Shown one piece after another: positions 1 through 9,410 of a DNA stretch of 61,281 nt. The stretch is from contig JAUSTR010000012.1 of NCBI GenBank assembly GCA_030812955.1, forward strand, positions 1 through 61,281, written 5' to 3'. The translations under genes and the position numbers were made by a program. The notes below the pieces were generated by a model. The model was not told where the DNA came from and did no database searches. It was given only the letters and a program-made list of their open reading frames with translations. This DNA comes from Bacillus alveayuensis (lineage in GTDB: Bacteria > Bacillota > Bacilli > Bacillales > Aeribacillaceae). Position 1 is the stretch's first letter. Each line of letters begins with the position of its first letter.

Positions 1-176
1 CATAAATAATCACCAACTTAAATAAAATTCAGGTCTATTATAACCTAAATTTAATGTTGGTGTTATTTATTCCGTCTAAGTTTTTTTTACATTATCTTTG
101 TTTTTATTTTTCTCTATCCAATCGCATAAAAATACAGTTCTAAACTATACTTAAACGATAGCGCAATTAAAAAATG

Positions 177-209
177 AAACCCGACACTAACTCAATCAGT
201 GCCGGGTTT
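177..209 (-). terminator. Rho-independent terminator of the peroxidase gene
   Basis: A 12-base stem with one mismatch (AAACCCGRCACT type) and a 9-base loop lies just beyond the stop of the minus-strand gene. Read on the minus strand it is followed by a T-rich run. It closes the two-gene Fur-controlled unit. Confidence 0.8.
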
Positions 210-237
210 CCATATTTAATCATTTAACTTTCTTCTA

Positions 238-2196
238 TTATTGTATTGATCTCACATATTCTGCGATTTTAGTTATTTCCTCTTTAGTTAACCTTGGACT
301 TCCTTCATATTGATGTCTCTCAATTGCTTCTTCAATTGTTTTTGCACTGCCGTCGTGGAAGTATGGAGCTGTTGCCCATACACCTCTTAAAGTTGGTGTA
401 TCAAACTGATTTACATTACGTGGATTCGTATACTTTGCTCTGGCATCTCCATCTGATGCTTGATCTAATGGATTTGTTGTACCAATATCATGCAAAAAGT
501 TCGTATTATCAGTTGTTAAATTTCCATTTTCATCAACAGCTTTTACACTATCCGTAAACATGGATCCGCCATGACACACTAGACAGTTCCCTTTTCCTTC
601 AAAAAGCTCTTTTCCTTCTAAAGCCGTTTTCGTCAATTTACCATTTTTTTGACGATATGGGCTAGGAGGCGGCGGGAATGAGTTCGGATTTTGAAGAAAT
701 GCAAACATAGCATCATACATATATTGGACGTCCTCTGGCAGTGGCTCTTCTGGATTTAAGCTTGTCATTCCGCCCATTTCCCCTTGGACTGTCAATATAT
801 AATCTGTAAAGTCGTCACGGCTTCCATCCCACATAAATAATCCCGTTTCCGTTGTCACAACATTACTAGGAACATTTCGCGGTCCTTTCGGTGTCTTTAA
901 TGTTAAGCCATTTAGTTCTCCATCACTATGACAAGATGCACAGCTCATCCAGTTGTTTCCTGTTATATCAATCGCAAATTCATCACTATTTGCACTATAA
1001 AATAGAGTCTTTCCAAATCGTTCAAGTGGTGTCAGCGGATCCTCACTTATTAATGAGATGTTTTCACCTTTTTGTTTCGCTCTCGCATAGGATGAATTTC
1101 CGCCTGTATCAATCACGGCTAAATCATGACTCATAGCATTATGAACATAAAGTGTTTTTCCATCTGGTGAAATGACAATACCTCTTGGATTATCTCCATT
1201 AATTCTCCGCATAATTTGTGTTGCATTTCCACCGCGATTTAAGTCAAAAATAACTAAATCTTCACTTCCAGACATAACACAAAATACTTTTGATCCATCT
1301 GGTGAAAAAACGAGATCATATGGATTCGAAACAATAATCGTTTCATTTTTCGTATCCGTTACATTGATTTCTTCAAATAATTCCTTGCGTTCTTCTACTA
1401 ATTCCTCATCTGTCCTTAAATCAATAACTGAAATAGCCGGAAAAACCGTTTCTTCAAAATGAATCGGTGTATCGATATTTGTTAAAAGATGCGGAACCCA
1501 TGCTGTTTTCCCATCAGGTGAAATGACAAACTGTTCAAGCGTATTCGCAATCCCTTGGCTCTTCTTTGGATCCGATTGATCTGGTGAATCATGCAGTTCA
1601 ATCACTTTTTCCACTTTTTCTGATTTCGTATCAATGACACTAATATTTGCATTTAAATAGTGCGGAACATAAAGCTTCGATCCATCTGCCGTAATGGCAA
1701 TGGTTCTAGGACGATCATCTACTTCAATTTCTTTTTCGGTTTCACCATTTTCGGTATTTATGATCGATATCGTGCTAGACCGATAGTTCGCCACATATAA
1801 CCATTTCCCATCTTGACTTGTCACTAATCCGTATGGTCCAAGACCTGTTTCAAAAGAGTCCACGACCTTTTGCTTGTTTATCGAAATAACATCAACACGG
1901 TTATCAGTCATACAAGAAACGTAGAGAACGTTTTCATCTGGACTTAATGTTAGCTGCCTTGGCTCTTTTCCGACTTCTATTTCTGCTTCAACAGCATTTG
2001 TTTTGACATCATAAATGGTCACCGTATGAACATCAATGTTCGCAATATAAATTTTACTCCCCTCTTCATTCATCACGATGTTATTACTATTCACAGCTTT
2101 GTTGCGAATAACGTTTTCTTCAACAATAGTAAGTTGACGACAACTAGACAGCGCCCCTATGATCAGGAGCGCTGCAATGAACCATAATTTTTTCAT
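238..2196 (-). CDS. Di-haem cytochrome c peroxidase (MauG/CcpA-like) lipoprotein with N-terminal YVTN beta-propeller
   Basis: The 652-residue product is predicted to be an exported lipoprotein: a short hydrophobic signal ends in a lipobox with Cys19. Residues about 30-370 contain repeated blades of the YVTN/NHL type (SPDGK-like turns at several places). Residues about 385-652 are a di-haem peroxidase domain with two c-type haem sites, CASCH at 419-423 and CLVCH at 538-542. In this family the domain either reduces H2O2 or, in MauG and MbnH, oxidises residues of a partner protein. The gene lies 6 bases downstream of an unknown lipoprotein and shares its Fur-type promoter. The two may work together on the cell surface in iron limitation. 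The family is clear; the substrate is unknown. Confidence 0.85.
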   Translation of the reverse strand: MKKLWFIAALLIIGALSSCRQLTIVEENVIRNKAVNSNNIVMNEEGSKIYIANIDVHTVTIYDVKTNAVEAEIEVGKEPRQLTLSPDENVLYVSCMTDNRVDVISINKQKVVDSFETGLGPYGLVTSQDGKWLYVANYRSSTISIINTENGETEKEIEVDDRPRTIAITADGSKLYVPHYLNANISVIDTKSEKVEKVIELHDSPDQSDPKKSQGIANTLEQFVISPDGKTAWVPHLLTNIDTPIHFEETVFPAISVIDLRTDEELVEERKELFEEINVTDTKNETIIVSNPYDLVFSPDGSKVFCVMSGSEDLVIFDLNRGGNATQIMRRINGDNPRGIVISPDGKTLYVHNAMSHDLAVIDTGGNSSYARAKQKGENISLISEDPLTPLERFGKTLFYSANSDEFAIDITGNNWMSCASCHSDGELNGLTLKTPKGPRNVPSNVVTTETGLFMWDGSRDDFTDYILTVQGEMGGMTSLNPEEPLPEDVQYMYDAMFAFLQNPNSFPPPPSPYRQKNGKLTKTALEGKELFEGKGNCLVCHGGSMFTDSVKAVDENGNLTTDNTNFLHDIGTTNPLDQASDGDARAKYTNPRNVNQFDTPTLRGVWATAPYFHDGSAKTIEEAIERHQYEGSPRLTKEEITKIAEYVRSIQ

Positions 2197-2202
2197 ACGT
2201 GA

Positions 2203-4290
2203 TCACGACTCTTTCTTAAAAGTAATCTCAACAGGGACTAATATCGGTGCAATTCCATTTTCTCCATGTCCAGCTTGAATTTGTGGAACATTATCATGGT
2301 CTGTATTTCCGGATTCATCATCTTTTTTGTAGAAGTCACCTGTATCCCAGAACTCACTTACTTGCATTCCTTCTGTTAATGAAGGACCATCAATAACCGT
2401 ATCGTAGAAGGAAACATATTTTTCAATGATATTTTCTTTTTCTAAAGCTGCTGATTGGTTTTCATCTGTTTCCACGTTACTTAAATTTGTTAAAGCAATT
2501 CGGAACACAGCTGATAAGGCACCGGCAGTGAATGGATTATATTTCATTTCGCCTTCTTTTGTTTCAAATACGTTTCCATCATCATTAAATAGTTCCTTGT
2601 TCATCGCTTCATAAATGGACCGTGCTTCATCACGATATTTTTCATCTTTTGTTGCTAAATAAGCTGCTGTTAATCCGCGAATCGCACCTAGCTGCGCTTC
2701 AAGTGTTACTTCTTTGTCTTGGCCCTCACCGATTGTATAGCCATTTGCGACTAATCCTGAATCAAGCTTTAATTGATTGATAATAAAGTCTGCTTGTTTT
2801 TGAATCAAATGAAGTGCTTTTTGTCCTTCATCTGTTTGAAGCCCTTGTGCATCTTCACCACTAGCATATCCGACTGGAAGACCGTCAATTGCACGTTGGA
2901 AAATTCGCAGTGCTTCCATTGTGTAGCCAGCATCAAATGTACTCACGTATTTCCCTTGATTTTTTCCATCGTGCTCTGTTACAAATGTTCCTTCTTGTTC
3001 GTTAAAATGCATGGCTTCCATGTTTTTAAAGATATGCATGATCACATCGCGGTTGACTGAGTATGGATCTTTCGAAAGAATATCGTTGTTCGCATCTGAA
3101 TCAACATTCTCTGCTGGTGCTTTTGGGTATGGGTCCCCATCAAATAGTGCTCGGAAAGATGGAGCAACATTTTTATTTTCTGGACGTTGGTCTGTCATAC
3201 CAAAAAATTCAGCAGAAGGCCAAAGCATTAACCATTGGTCGCGAAGAACACTTTTCGAATCTTTAACGGTTAATGCTTGAGCATCTGGTGCTCCATGATT
3301 CTCTATTTCTTTTACCTCAATTTCATGAGGCAAATAAATATATCCATTTTCCGGTTTATAAGCTGAACCGATGCCCGCACTGACTAATTTTCCTTCAGCT
3401 GCACTATAAAATAAATGGTCGCGAATATAGTTTACTTTATTCCAAATTTCTTCAGTTAAGATCGCTCCTTGAAACCCATCTGCTGAGCTTACGCCAAGCG
3501 CAATATTTGGATCTTGGTCATCCTGTGGTGTTTCTCCTTCTAATTCTTCATCACCATCAACCGTATGGAAACCACCCATAAAATCACCAGCCCATAATGC
3601 TTGTTTTAAAAATACACTTCCGTATGCTGCTGGATTTAAAATTTTATCCATTGCCTCTCGGTCCCATCGTAATGAAGAAAAGTCGACCTGATATTGGGGC
3701 ACATATGTCCCATCATCATTTGCTGCATATTCTTCTGTGTTGACTTTTGTTATGTAATGCGGATCTCCACTTGCATATTCAATAAAAGTTGGAAACATAT
3801 TTTGAAAGATTTGTTCTTTCGGGTAACCGACTGCTTCAGCTAATTGATAAAAGCGATTTCCTAAATATTCTGCTGCTGATGTACCATTTGCTGAGGCCTT
3901 TACGATTGGACCGTTTATTAAATGAAGACCTAAGCCCGATTTCTCTACAACTTCGTACATAGCTTCTTCTGAATATTCATAAGACTCAATACCAGCTGTG
4001 TAGTCGAATTTTGTTGGTTGGTCAACCTTTATAGGATCTAACACATCCAAATCTAATCCAAGTGACTCAACGAGCGGTTCCCCAGATAGTTCAAATTCAG
4101 AATAAGCAAACATATTGCCAGCCGTATCAAATGTATAATCGGTAACTGCAACCTCAACAGGTGATTGAGACTTCGTTTCAGTATCTTTCGAATCTTCGTT
4201 AGAAGCGTTATTGGCAACCTTAGAACAACCTGCTGCTATAATAAGAGAAGATGAAAGCAATAAGGACGTTATAGCCTTCCACGATTTCAT
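2203..4290 (-). CDS. Large lipoprotein of unknown function, Fur-controlled
   Basis: I do not recognise the family. The product of about 695 residues begins with a lipoprotein signal (lipobox ending at Cys22), followed by an acidic, Ser/Thr/Asp-rich linker and then a long soluble region rich in Trp, Tyr and acidic residues. The start is placed at the ATG at 4290 because a GGGGGT ribosome site stands just before it; the frame can be opened further upstream, but that would put the start inside the Fur operator and add residues before the signal peptide. It is the first gene of a two-gene unit with the di-haem peroxidase. Iron control and surface location suggest a role in iron or haem handling, or as substrate of the peroxidase, but nothing in the sequence proves it. 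Confidence 0.75.
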   Translation of the reverse strand: MKSWKAITSLLLSSSLIIAAGCSKVANNASNEDSKDTETKSQSPVEVAVTDYTFDTAGNMFAYSEFELSGEPLVESLGLDLDVLDPIKVDQPTKFDYTAGIESYEYSEEAMYEVVEKSGLGLHLINGPIVKASANGTSAAEYLGNRFYQLAEAVGYPKEQIFQNMFPTFIEYASGDPHYITKVNTEEYAANDDGTYVPQYQVDFSSLRWDREAMDKILNPAAYGSVFLKQALWAGDFMGGFHTVDGDEELEGETPQDDQDPNIALGVSSADGFQGAILTEEIWNKVNYIRDHLFYSAAEGKLVSAGIGSAYKPENGYIYLPHEIEVKEIENHGAPDAQALTVKDSKSVLRDQWLMLWPSAEFFGMTDQRPENKNVAPSFRALFDGDPYPKAPAENVDSDANNDILSKDPYSVNRDVIMHIFKNMEAMHFNEQEGTFVTEHDGKNQGKYVSTFDAGYTMEALRIFQRAIDGLPVGYASGEDAQGLQTDEGQKALHLIQKQADFIINQLKLDSGLVANGYTIGEGQDKEVTLEAQLGAIRGLTAAYLATKDEKYRDEARSIYEAMNKELFNDDGNVFETKEGEMKYNPFTAGALSAVFRIALTNLSNVETDENQSAALEKENIIEKYVSFYDTVIDGPSLTEGMQVSEFWDTGDFYKKDDESGNTDHDNVPQIQAGHGENGIAPILVPVEITFKKES

Positions 4291-4313
4291 AATAAACCCC
4301 CAAAATTTAATAA

Positions 4314-4344
4314 TGATAATCGTTTTCATTGATAACGATTATCA
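4314..4344 (-). promoter_or_regulatory. Two adjacent Fur boxes
   Basis: The stretch 4330-4344 reads TGATAACGATTATCA, one mismatch from the 7-1-7 Fur box TGATAATNATTATCA. A second, weaker 7-1-7 site (two mismatches) lies at 4314-4328. They stand directly upstream of the lipoprotein start at 4290, so the lipoprotein-peroxidase unit is expected to be repressed by iron-loaded Fur. PerR and Zur boxes are similar, but this sequence fits Fur best. Confidence 0.8.
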
Positions 4345-4544
4345 TTATACTATATAATAAAAAATTTACAATACTTATTGACCATTTTTTATAAAATATG
4401 AGCAATCTCTCATAAATTGGTCATGGGATGCCTTGTCAATGAAAGTACCACTATTAAGACTTATCCGCAAATATCTACAAGCTGGTGTGATGATAAACGT
4501 AGTGATTGTCATGACTCATTCACCTACCCGTTTCGACTCCACAT

Positions 4545-4782
4545 AAATGTCCTTCATAGAGGCGATGAAGTCCAAAAAGAAACAATTGTAGATGATGAAT
4601 GTCCGTCATGAGGCTTTTGAAGGACATAATGAAGATAGAAAGCATAAGAAAAGTCCTTCATAGGACTCCTGAAGGACATAAATAAGATAGGAAACAAGAG
4701 AAATGACCATCATATTGTTAATGAAGGACAAGATAAGAACAATACAGTCTAACTAAAGGGTATATACTCTTTTTTTCATTTA
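4545..4782. repeat. Structured dispersed repeat, copy 1 (inverted partner at 50907-51147)
   Basis: About 230 bases are nearly identical to the reverse complement of 50907-51147. The element is full of GAAGGACAT/ATGTCCTTC words that pair with each other; for example GTCCTTCA and TGAAGGAC form an 8-base stem around a 9-base loop. The similarity continues on the right into a broken NERD gene end (4783-4854). The open frame at 4417-4611 runs through the repeat and is not considered a gene. Confidence 0.85.
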
Positions 4783-4854
4783 TTACACATAATAAGTCCA
4801 TTGACGAACTCCTACTTGATTAAAATTATTGTTTAGTATTCTTCTAAAACTCTC
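4783..4854 (-). pseudogene. 3' end of a NERD-domain gene (remnant)
   Basis: Read on the minus strand this gives RRILNNNFNQVGVRQWTYY and a stop, matching the last residues of the intact NERD protein at 50001-50906 except at the very end. Only this tail remains. It directly precedes the structured repeat, exactly as in the intact copy, so gene end and repeat were duplicated or moved together. The flanking 200 bases up to the glutaminase gene show nothing else I recognise. Confidence 0.8.
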
Positions 4855-5065
4855 CTGAATCCGTGACAAAAAATTACATAACTGCACCCAAAAACCTTTT
4901 TATAATAGTTTAAGCATCCTTTTGGATCAATAAAATTTCTTCACCATGTAGGTGCACAATGACAATGGTAAAATTTATTTTTCGGGTTCTCCATAATAAC
5001 TTGATGGTATATATTAGTAGTAAAACCCATAAAGTGAAATTTTGAAAAGCAAATTTTTTGCAATT

Positions 5066-6061
5066 CTAACAACTAAAAATACTTAATTCCCATTCTTGAG
5101 ATATTTTCTTCAACAACATCACACCAGCCAAACTATTTCCAATGTCATCAATAGCAGGTCCATAAATTCCTATTCCACACCCTTGGTTAAGAGGAGTCTT
5201 ACTCATTAGACTTTTCGGTGGTACAGTCGCCATTATCCCACCAGAAACTCCACTTTTTGCTGGCATCCCTATAAATGCAGCAAATTTCCCAGATCCATTA
5301 TACATTCCACATGTGAGCATCAATGCTTTGGTTACTCTTGCTATTTTTTTATCAAATATTTGCTTTTGAGTAATTGGATTAAACCCATCAAGGGAAAGAA
5401 TTAACCCAATTAACGCCAAATCGACTGTGTTCATTTCGATAGCGCATTGCTTTAAATAAACTTCTAATGCAATTTCTACATCACTATACAGATAGCCTAT
5501 TTCTTTTAAATAATAGGCTAACGCTCGATTACGATAAGCAGTCTCCCATTCAGATTCAAAGACTTCTTGATTAATTGTTGGTCTTTTGCCAATTAATTTT
5601 TCAACAAATTGTATCAGTAGTTCTAATTTTTCACTCGAACTATTCCCTGGAATCATGGACGAAACCGTAATAGCTCCTGGATTAATCATCGGGTTAAATG
5701 GCTTTTTAGGTTTATGTAATTCTAAATGAATAATGGAGTTAAACGCATCTCCAGTTGGCTCAACATCGACTCGATCTAATACTGTTGAAATTCCTAAGTG
5801 ACTACAAACAAGGATAAAATTAATCACTTTAGAAATACTTTGAATTGTAAAATATTTCTCCCATTCTCCTGCTGTCAATTTTATTCCTGTAGAATCTAAT
5901 AAACAAACACCTAAATCGAAAGGATTAGAATCCATTAATGCAGGTATATATGTAGCACATCGTCCATCCTTTGCAAAAGGTTTACACTCTGTTACCCAAC
6001 TTTGAAGAGTGTAAGACAAATTCTTTTCTTTTTCATTAACAGCTAGCAAATTAACATCCAT
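5066..6061 (-). CDS. glsA: Glutaminase
   Basis: This is a glutaminase of the serine-dependent beta-lactamase fold, which converts L-glutamine to glutamate and ammonia. Family motifs are visible: the catalytic SxxK in QSISKV, the PFNPMINPGAI segment, the YNGSGKFA segment and PAKSGVSGG near the C-terminus. The length, about 331 residues, is close to the usual 305-330. The ATG at 6061 is chosen because an AGGAGAG site lies 8 bases before it; the frame extends 11 codons further and would overlap the preceding gene. It is the last gene of the peptide-uptake series, 22 bases behind the M20 amidohydrolase, suggesting it works on amino acids released from imported peptides. Confidence 0.9.
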   Translation of the reverse strand: MDVNLLAVNEKEKNLSYTLQSWVTECKPFAKDGRCATYIPALMDSNPFDLGVCLLDSTGIKLTAGEWEKYFTIQSISKVINFILVCSHLGISTVLDRVDVEPTGDAFNSIIHLELHKPKKPFNPMINPGAITVSSMIPGNSSSEKLELLIQFVEKLIGKRPTINQEVFESEWETAYRNRALAYYLKEIGYLYSDVEIALEVYLKQCAIEMNTVDLALIGLILSLDGFNPITQKQIFDKKIARVTKALMLTCGMYNGSGKFAAFIGMPAKSGVSGGIMATVPPKSLMSKTPLNQGCGIGIYGPAIDDIGNSLAGVMLLKKISQEWELSIFSC

Positions 6062-6083
6062 GGAACATACTCTCCTATCCGAT

Positions 6084-7244
6084 CTAAAATACATACTGAT
6101 ACGCCATTTGGCAAAACCACTCAGTCGCTAATTTTAATGCTCGTTCATCAATTTCAAACTTCGGATGATGGTGTGGATAAACTATTTTTCTCGTGTCACC
6201 AGCACCAATAAAACAAAAGGCACCAGGTACTTTTTCGAGATAGTAAGCAAAATCTTCTCCTGCCATATTGGGAGGCATAATACCGATAGCATCCTTACCG
6301 AATACGTTTTCAGCAGCTTGCAAAGCTAGTTGAGCTTCTTTTTCATGATTAACAACAGCGGGATATCCACGTTCATATAAAACATCGATTTGTGCCCCAT
6401 ATAATTGACCGATGTTTAACGCAGTATGTTCTAGTTGTTGTTGAAGGAAATCTCGTACTTCTGGCGAAAAGCTTCTCACTGTACCTTCTAACTCAGCTTT
6501 ATCCGCTATCACATTAAACGCAGTTCCTGAATGGAGTTTACCAAAAGAAATGACCCCAGATTCAATTGGATCGATATATCGGCTAATCACATGTTGAGTA
6601 GCCATCACAACATGGGAAGCTATTAAAATCGGGTCAATTGTTTTATGAGGCATTGCTCCATGACCTCCTTTTCCATGGATGATGATTTTAAATTTATCAG
6701 ATGCGGCCATCATTGGTCCAAAAGTCGTATAAAATGTTCCAATGGCATACTCTGACCATAGATGCACTCCATATATAGCATCGACTCCTCTAAGGACCCC
6801 TTCTTCAATCAATCCTTTTGCACCACCAGGGGTGACTTCTTCAGCAGGTTGAAAGATAAAACGAATTGTCCCTTTTATTTTATCCTTCATACTTGATAAA
6901 ATTTTAATCGCTCCCATTAACGAAGCCATATGACCATCATGACCACATGCATGCATTACTCCTGAATGTTTGGAAGCGTAAGGTAAATCCGTTTCTTCTT
7001 GAATAGGTACTGCGTCCATGTCTGCACGAAACGCAATTTTTCGACCTTTTTCAGCACCTACTAAATCTCCAATAATACCAAATCCATTTTTTTGTTTATA
7101 TACTTTTAATCCGCATTCCTTCATGAATGCAGCAATCACTTTAGACGTTCTACTTTCTTGGAATGATAGTTCTGGATGTTGATGAAAATCTCTTCTCCAT
7201 GAAATAATTTTATCTTCTATTTCTTCAATTGCAGATTTAAACAT
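6084..7244 (-). CDS. M20 family metallo-amidohydrolase
   Basis: The 386-residue cytoplasmic protein belongs to the M20D group (N-acyl-amino-acid amidohydrolase, hippurate hydrolase, IAA-amino-acid hydrolase). The metal-binding motifs are seen in order: HACGHDGHMA, FQPAEE, GVHLW and the C-terminal PNMAGEDFAYY with a late HHPKF. The central lid domain lies at about 180-290. Members remove an acyl group or split a dipeptide; the exact substrate cannot be read from sequence. It sits 10 bases behind the GAF-PucR regulator and 22 bases before the glutaminase. Context suggests dipeptide or acyl-amino-acid breakdown after uptake by the ABC importer. Confidence 0.88.
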   Translation of the reverse strand: MFKSAIEEIEDKIISWRRDFHQHPELSFQESRTSKVIAAFMKECGLKVYKQKNGFGIIGDLVGAEKGRKIAFRADMDAVPIQEETDLPYASKHSGVMHACGHDGHMASLMGAIKILSSMKDKIKGTIRFIFQPAEEVTPGGAKGLIEEGVLRGVDAIYGVHLWSEYAIGTFYTTFGPMMAASDKFKIIIHGKGGHGAMPHKTIDPILIASHVVMATQHVISRYIDPIESGVISFGKLHSGTAFNVIADKAELEGTVRSFSPEVRDFLQQQLEHTALNIGQLYGAQIDVLYERGYPAVVNHEKEAQLALQAAENVFGKDAIGIMPPNMAGEDFAYYLEKVPGAFCFIGAGDTRKIVYPHHHPKFEIDERALKLATEWFCQMAYQYVF

Positions 7245-7254
7245 ACGTCTCTTA

Positions 7255-9366
7255 CTACTCCTTCCTGTTCTCTAAAAAAAGATAAATTTGACAAGCTAAT
7301 CTCACATTAAACCAGTTTTCACTTTGATCGAATGAGTATCCTAATATTTTCTTAATTTTATTTAATCTATAATACAATGTATTGTAATGAATATTTAAAT
7401 CTTTCGTTATTTTCCCTATATCTTTTTCATGGTGGACATAGGCTAATAAAGTAGAAAGAAGTCCTTTATTTTTTTTATGCTCATATTCTATTAAAGGACC
7501 TAAATACTCCTCCATGAAACTTTGGAGTTCCTCACGGTCATGCTGAAGAAAAAAACGAATAACGCCTAAATGACCAAAGTAAAGGACCGACTGTTGGAGT
7601 TTATACATTTTAAATAATTCCATACATTGTTGAGCATCTGTAAAAGACTTCTTGATCCGGTTCAATCCTTTTTGTATTCTCCCAATTCCAATCTTTAATT
7701 TACCCCACTGTTTAGAGACATCTATAAACTTACGAAGCAAATTGGTTCGGCGATTAATTGGAAAGTGTTCAGGAAAACTAATGATTACAACTTCATTTTT
7801 CCCTTTATGTACATTTAAGCCGTTTAAACCATGCTGTTCTAACCAATTATAAAATTTAGGCTTCCATAAATGATGATTCTCTTTTTGTTTTTCTTCATTT
7901 TCTATAAGAGTTACAAAATAATAGTCTTCTTGGTTAAATCCTAAAATGTGGGCCTGCTCGATTAATTGATTGTTAATTTCCCGACCCAAAATTTCTTCTA
8001 CAAATTGACCTTTTAAGTGTTCTAGACTTTCTCTAACAGCTTCCTTCTTTATCCAGTCAAGAGCTAACATCGTTGCACTATATTCAAAGATAAGTTTTCC
8101 TATATCAATAAATTCTTCTTGACTAATCCAAGCACAAAGGTACCCTAATAACCTTTCTGCTCCAATAACAGGAATGACTATCATAGTTTCATTGTCATCT
8201 AAATCAACACGTTGCCATTTCCTTGTTTTATTTACTAGTTTCATCGAAGGATGCATTAGGAATTGGTCGGGAAAGGAAAAATCAGCCATTTTTGGATAAC
8301 CAGATAGCGGAACAAGCAATTTATCATAGACCGCTACTTTCACACCGACCGAACGATAAAGCGTTGCTAATATTTCCTCCATTCCGTAACCTTTTGCAGC
8401 AATATTAGTAAGTTGATTATGAAAATCAACAGTTCTTTGCAAGCTTTCATGTTCTTTACTTAAAGCTTGATGAATCATGGAAAGCTCTTTGTTTTGTCTG
8501 TGAACTTGATGAAATAATTTAGAATGCTGGATGACAACCGCTGATAAGTCAGCAAAGGCTTGTAGCAATTGCAAATGATCTTTAGAAAAGGATGCTTTTT
8601 GTAAAAAGTTATCAATCGTCAACACTCCAATGCATTGATTCTGATAATTGAGTGGAACAGACATAACGCTCACTGGATAAGAAGAATAAATCGTTGAATC
8701 AAGATAATATTTTCGGTTCATTGGTGACATATTTTCCATTGCTGATTGAATATTTTCACTTCCTGAAATACATGCGGGCTTTTTTGTCAAAAAAACTCTT
8801 CCAGAAATACCTTCACCAGGAGCTAAACGTGTAAACATATAGCTTTCTTTTCTAAATCCGACTGCTGCTTGAACCGTTAACTTCTTTATTTTCTCATCGT
8901 ACAAAAATAAAAAGCCAGTGTCCGCTACAGGAATAGTTTGAATAGCTGTTTCTAAAATTAAGTCTAAAATCTTTTCATCTTGAATAGAGGATACGATTGT
9001 ATGGGCGACACGAATTAATGATTGAAAAGATTGTTCTTGTATTTTTTGTTCTGATAGTGGAACTAACAGTTTTAACCATAGCTTGATATGAGGAATGGAC
9101 CTTTTAAACTCTTCGACATCAATCACTTCTTTTCCGTAAAAGGCAATACCCCACTGTTCATAGATGAAGATACAAAATCCTTCTTTTTGTGTGAATTCTG
9201 TTCCTTTTTCAAAACAAACTTGTAATTGTTGGGACAAAAGTGGAGGTTGAGGAATCTCGGTCCATTCAGCAAGCAAAAATGTTTCTCCGTCACGGTATTG
9301 CCAAATCGATACACCACGCTGTTTCCATAAATAAGAAAGTTCTTTCAATTCATCATTGATTTTCAT
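7255..9366 (-). CDS. GAF-PucR transcriptional regulator
   Basis: The 703-residue protein has a GAF domain at about 105-280 (ligand sensing), a short coiled segment at about 280-310, a middle region of the CdaR/PucR type and a C-terminal PucR helix-turn-helix at about 640-695 (DIGKITKDLNIHYNTLYYRL). Such proteins activate purine, sugar-acid or amino-acid breakdown genes in response to a metabolite. It lies inside the series it probably controls, between the amidohydrolase and the M20 gene. The ribosome site before the ATG at 9366 is weak and distant, so translation may be low. The ligand is unknown; a peptide- or amino-acid-derived compound is an inference. Confidence 0.85.
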   Translation of the reverse strand: MKINDELKELSYLWKQRGVSIWQYRDGETFLLAEWTEIPQPPLLSQQLQVCFEKGTEFTQKEGFCIFIYEQWGIAFYGKEVIDVEEFKRSIPHIKLWLKLLVPLSEQKIQEQSFQSLIRVAHTIVSSIQDEKILDLILETAIQTIPVADTGFLFLYDEKIKKLTVQAAVGFRKESYMFTRLAPGEGISGRVFLTKKPACISGSENIQSAMENMSPMNRKYYLDSTIYSSYPVSVMSVPLNYQNQCIGVLTIDNFLQKASFSKDHLQLLQAFADLSAVVIQHSKLFHQVHRQNKELSMIHQALSKEHESLQRTVDFHNQLTNIAAKGYGMEEILATLYRSVGVKVAVYDKLLVPLSGYPKMADFSFPDQFLMHPSMKLVNKTRKWQRVDLDDNETMIVIPVIGAERLLGYLCAWISQEEFIDIGKLIFEYSATMLALDWIKKEAVRESLEHLKGQFVEEILGREINNQLIEQAHILGFNQEDYYFVTLIENEEKQKENHHLWKPKFYNWLEQHGLNGLNVHKGKNEVVIISFPEHFPINRRTNLLRKFIDVSKQWGKLKIGIGRIQKGLNRIKKSFTDAQQCMELFKMYKLQQSVLYFGHLGVIRFFLQHDREELQSFMEEYLGPLIEYEHKKNKGLLSTLLAYVHHEKDIGKITKDLNIHYNTLYYRLNKIKKILGYSFDQSENWFNVRLACQIYLFLENRKE

Positions 9367-9410
9367 CTTATTTAATAAACCGCCTTTTATAAATTATCGA
9401 TTTCTAATGT

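Noticed and set aside
4417-4611. 64-residue open frame on the plus strand
   Set aside because: It runs through the structured repeat and has no ribosome site; the inverted copy of the repeat does not preserve a protein.
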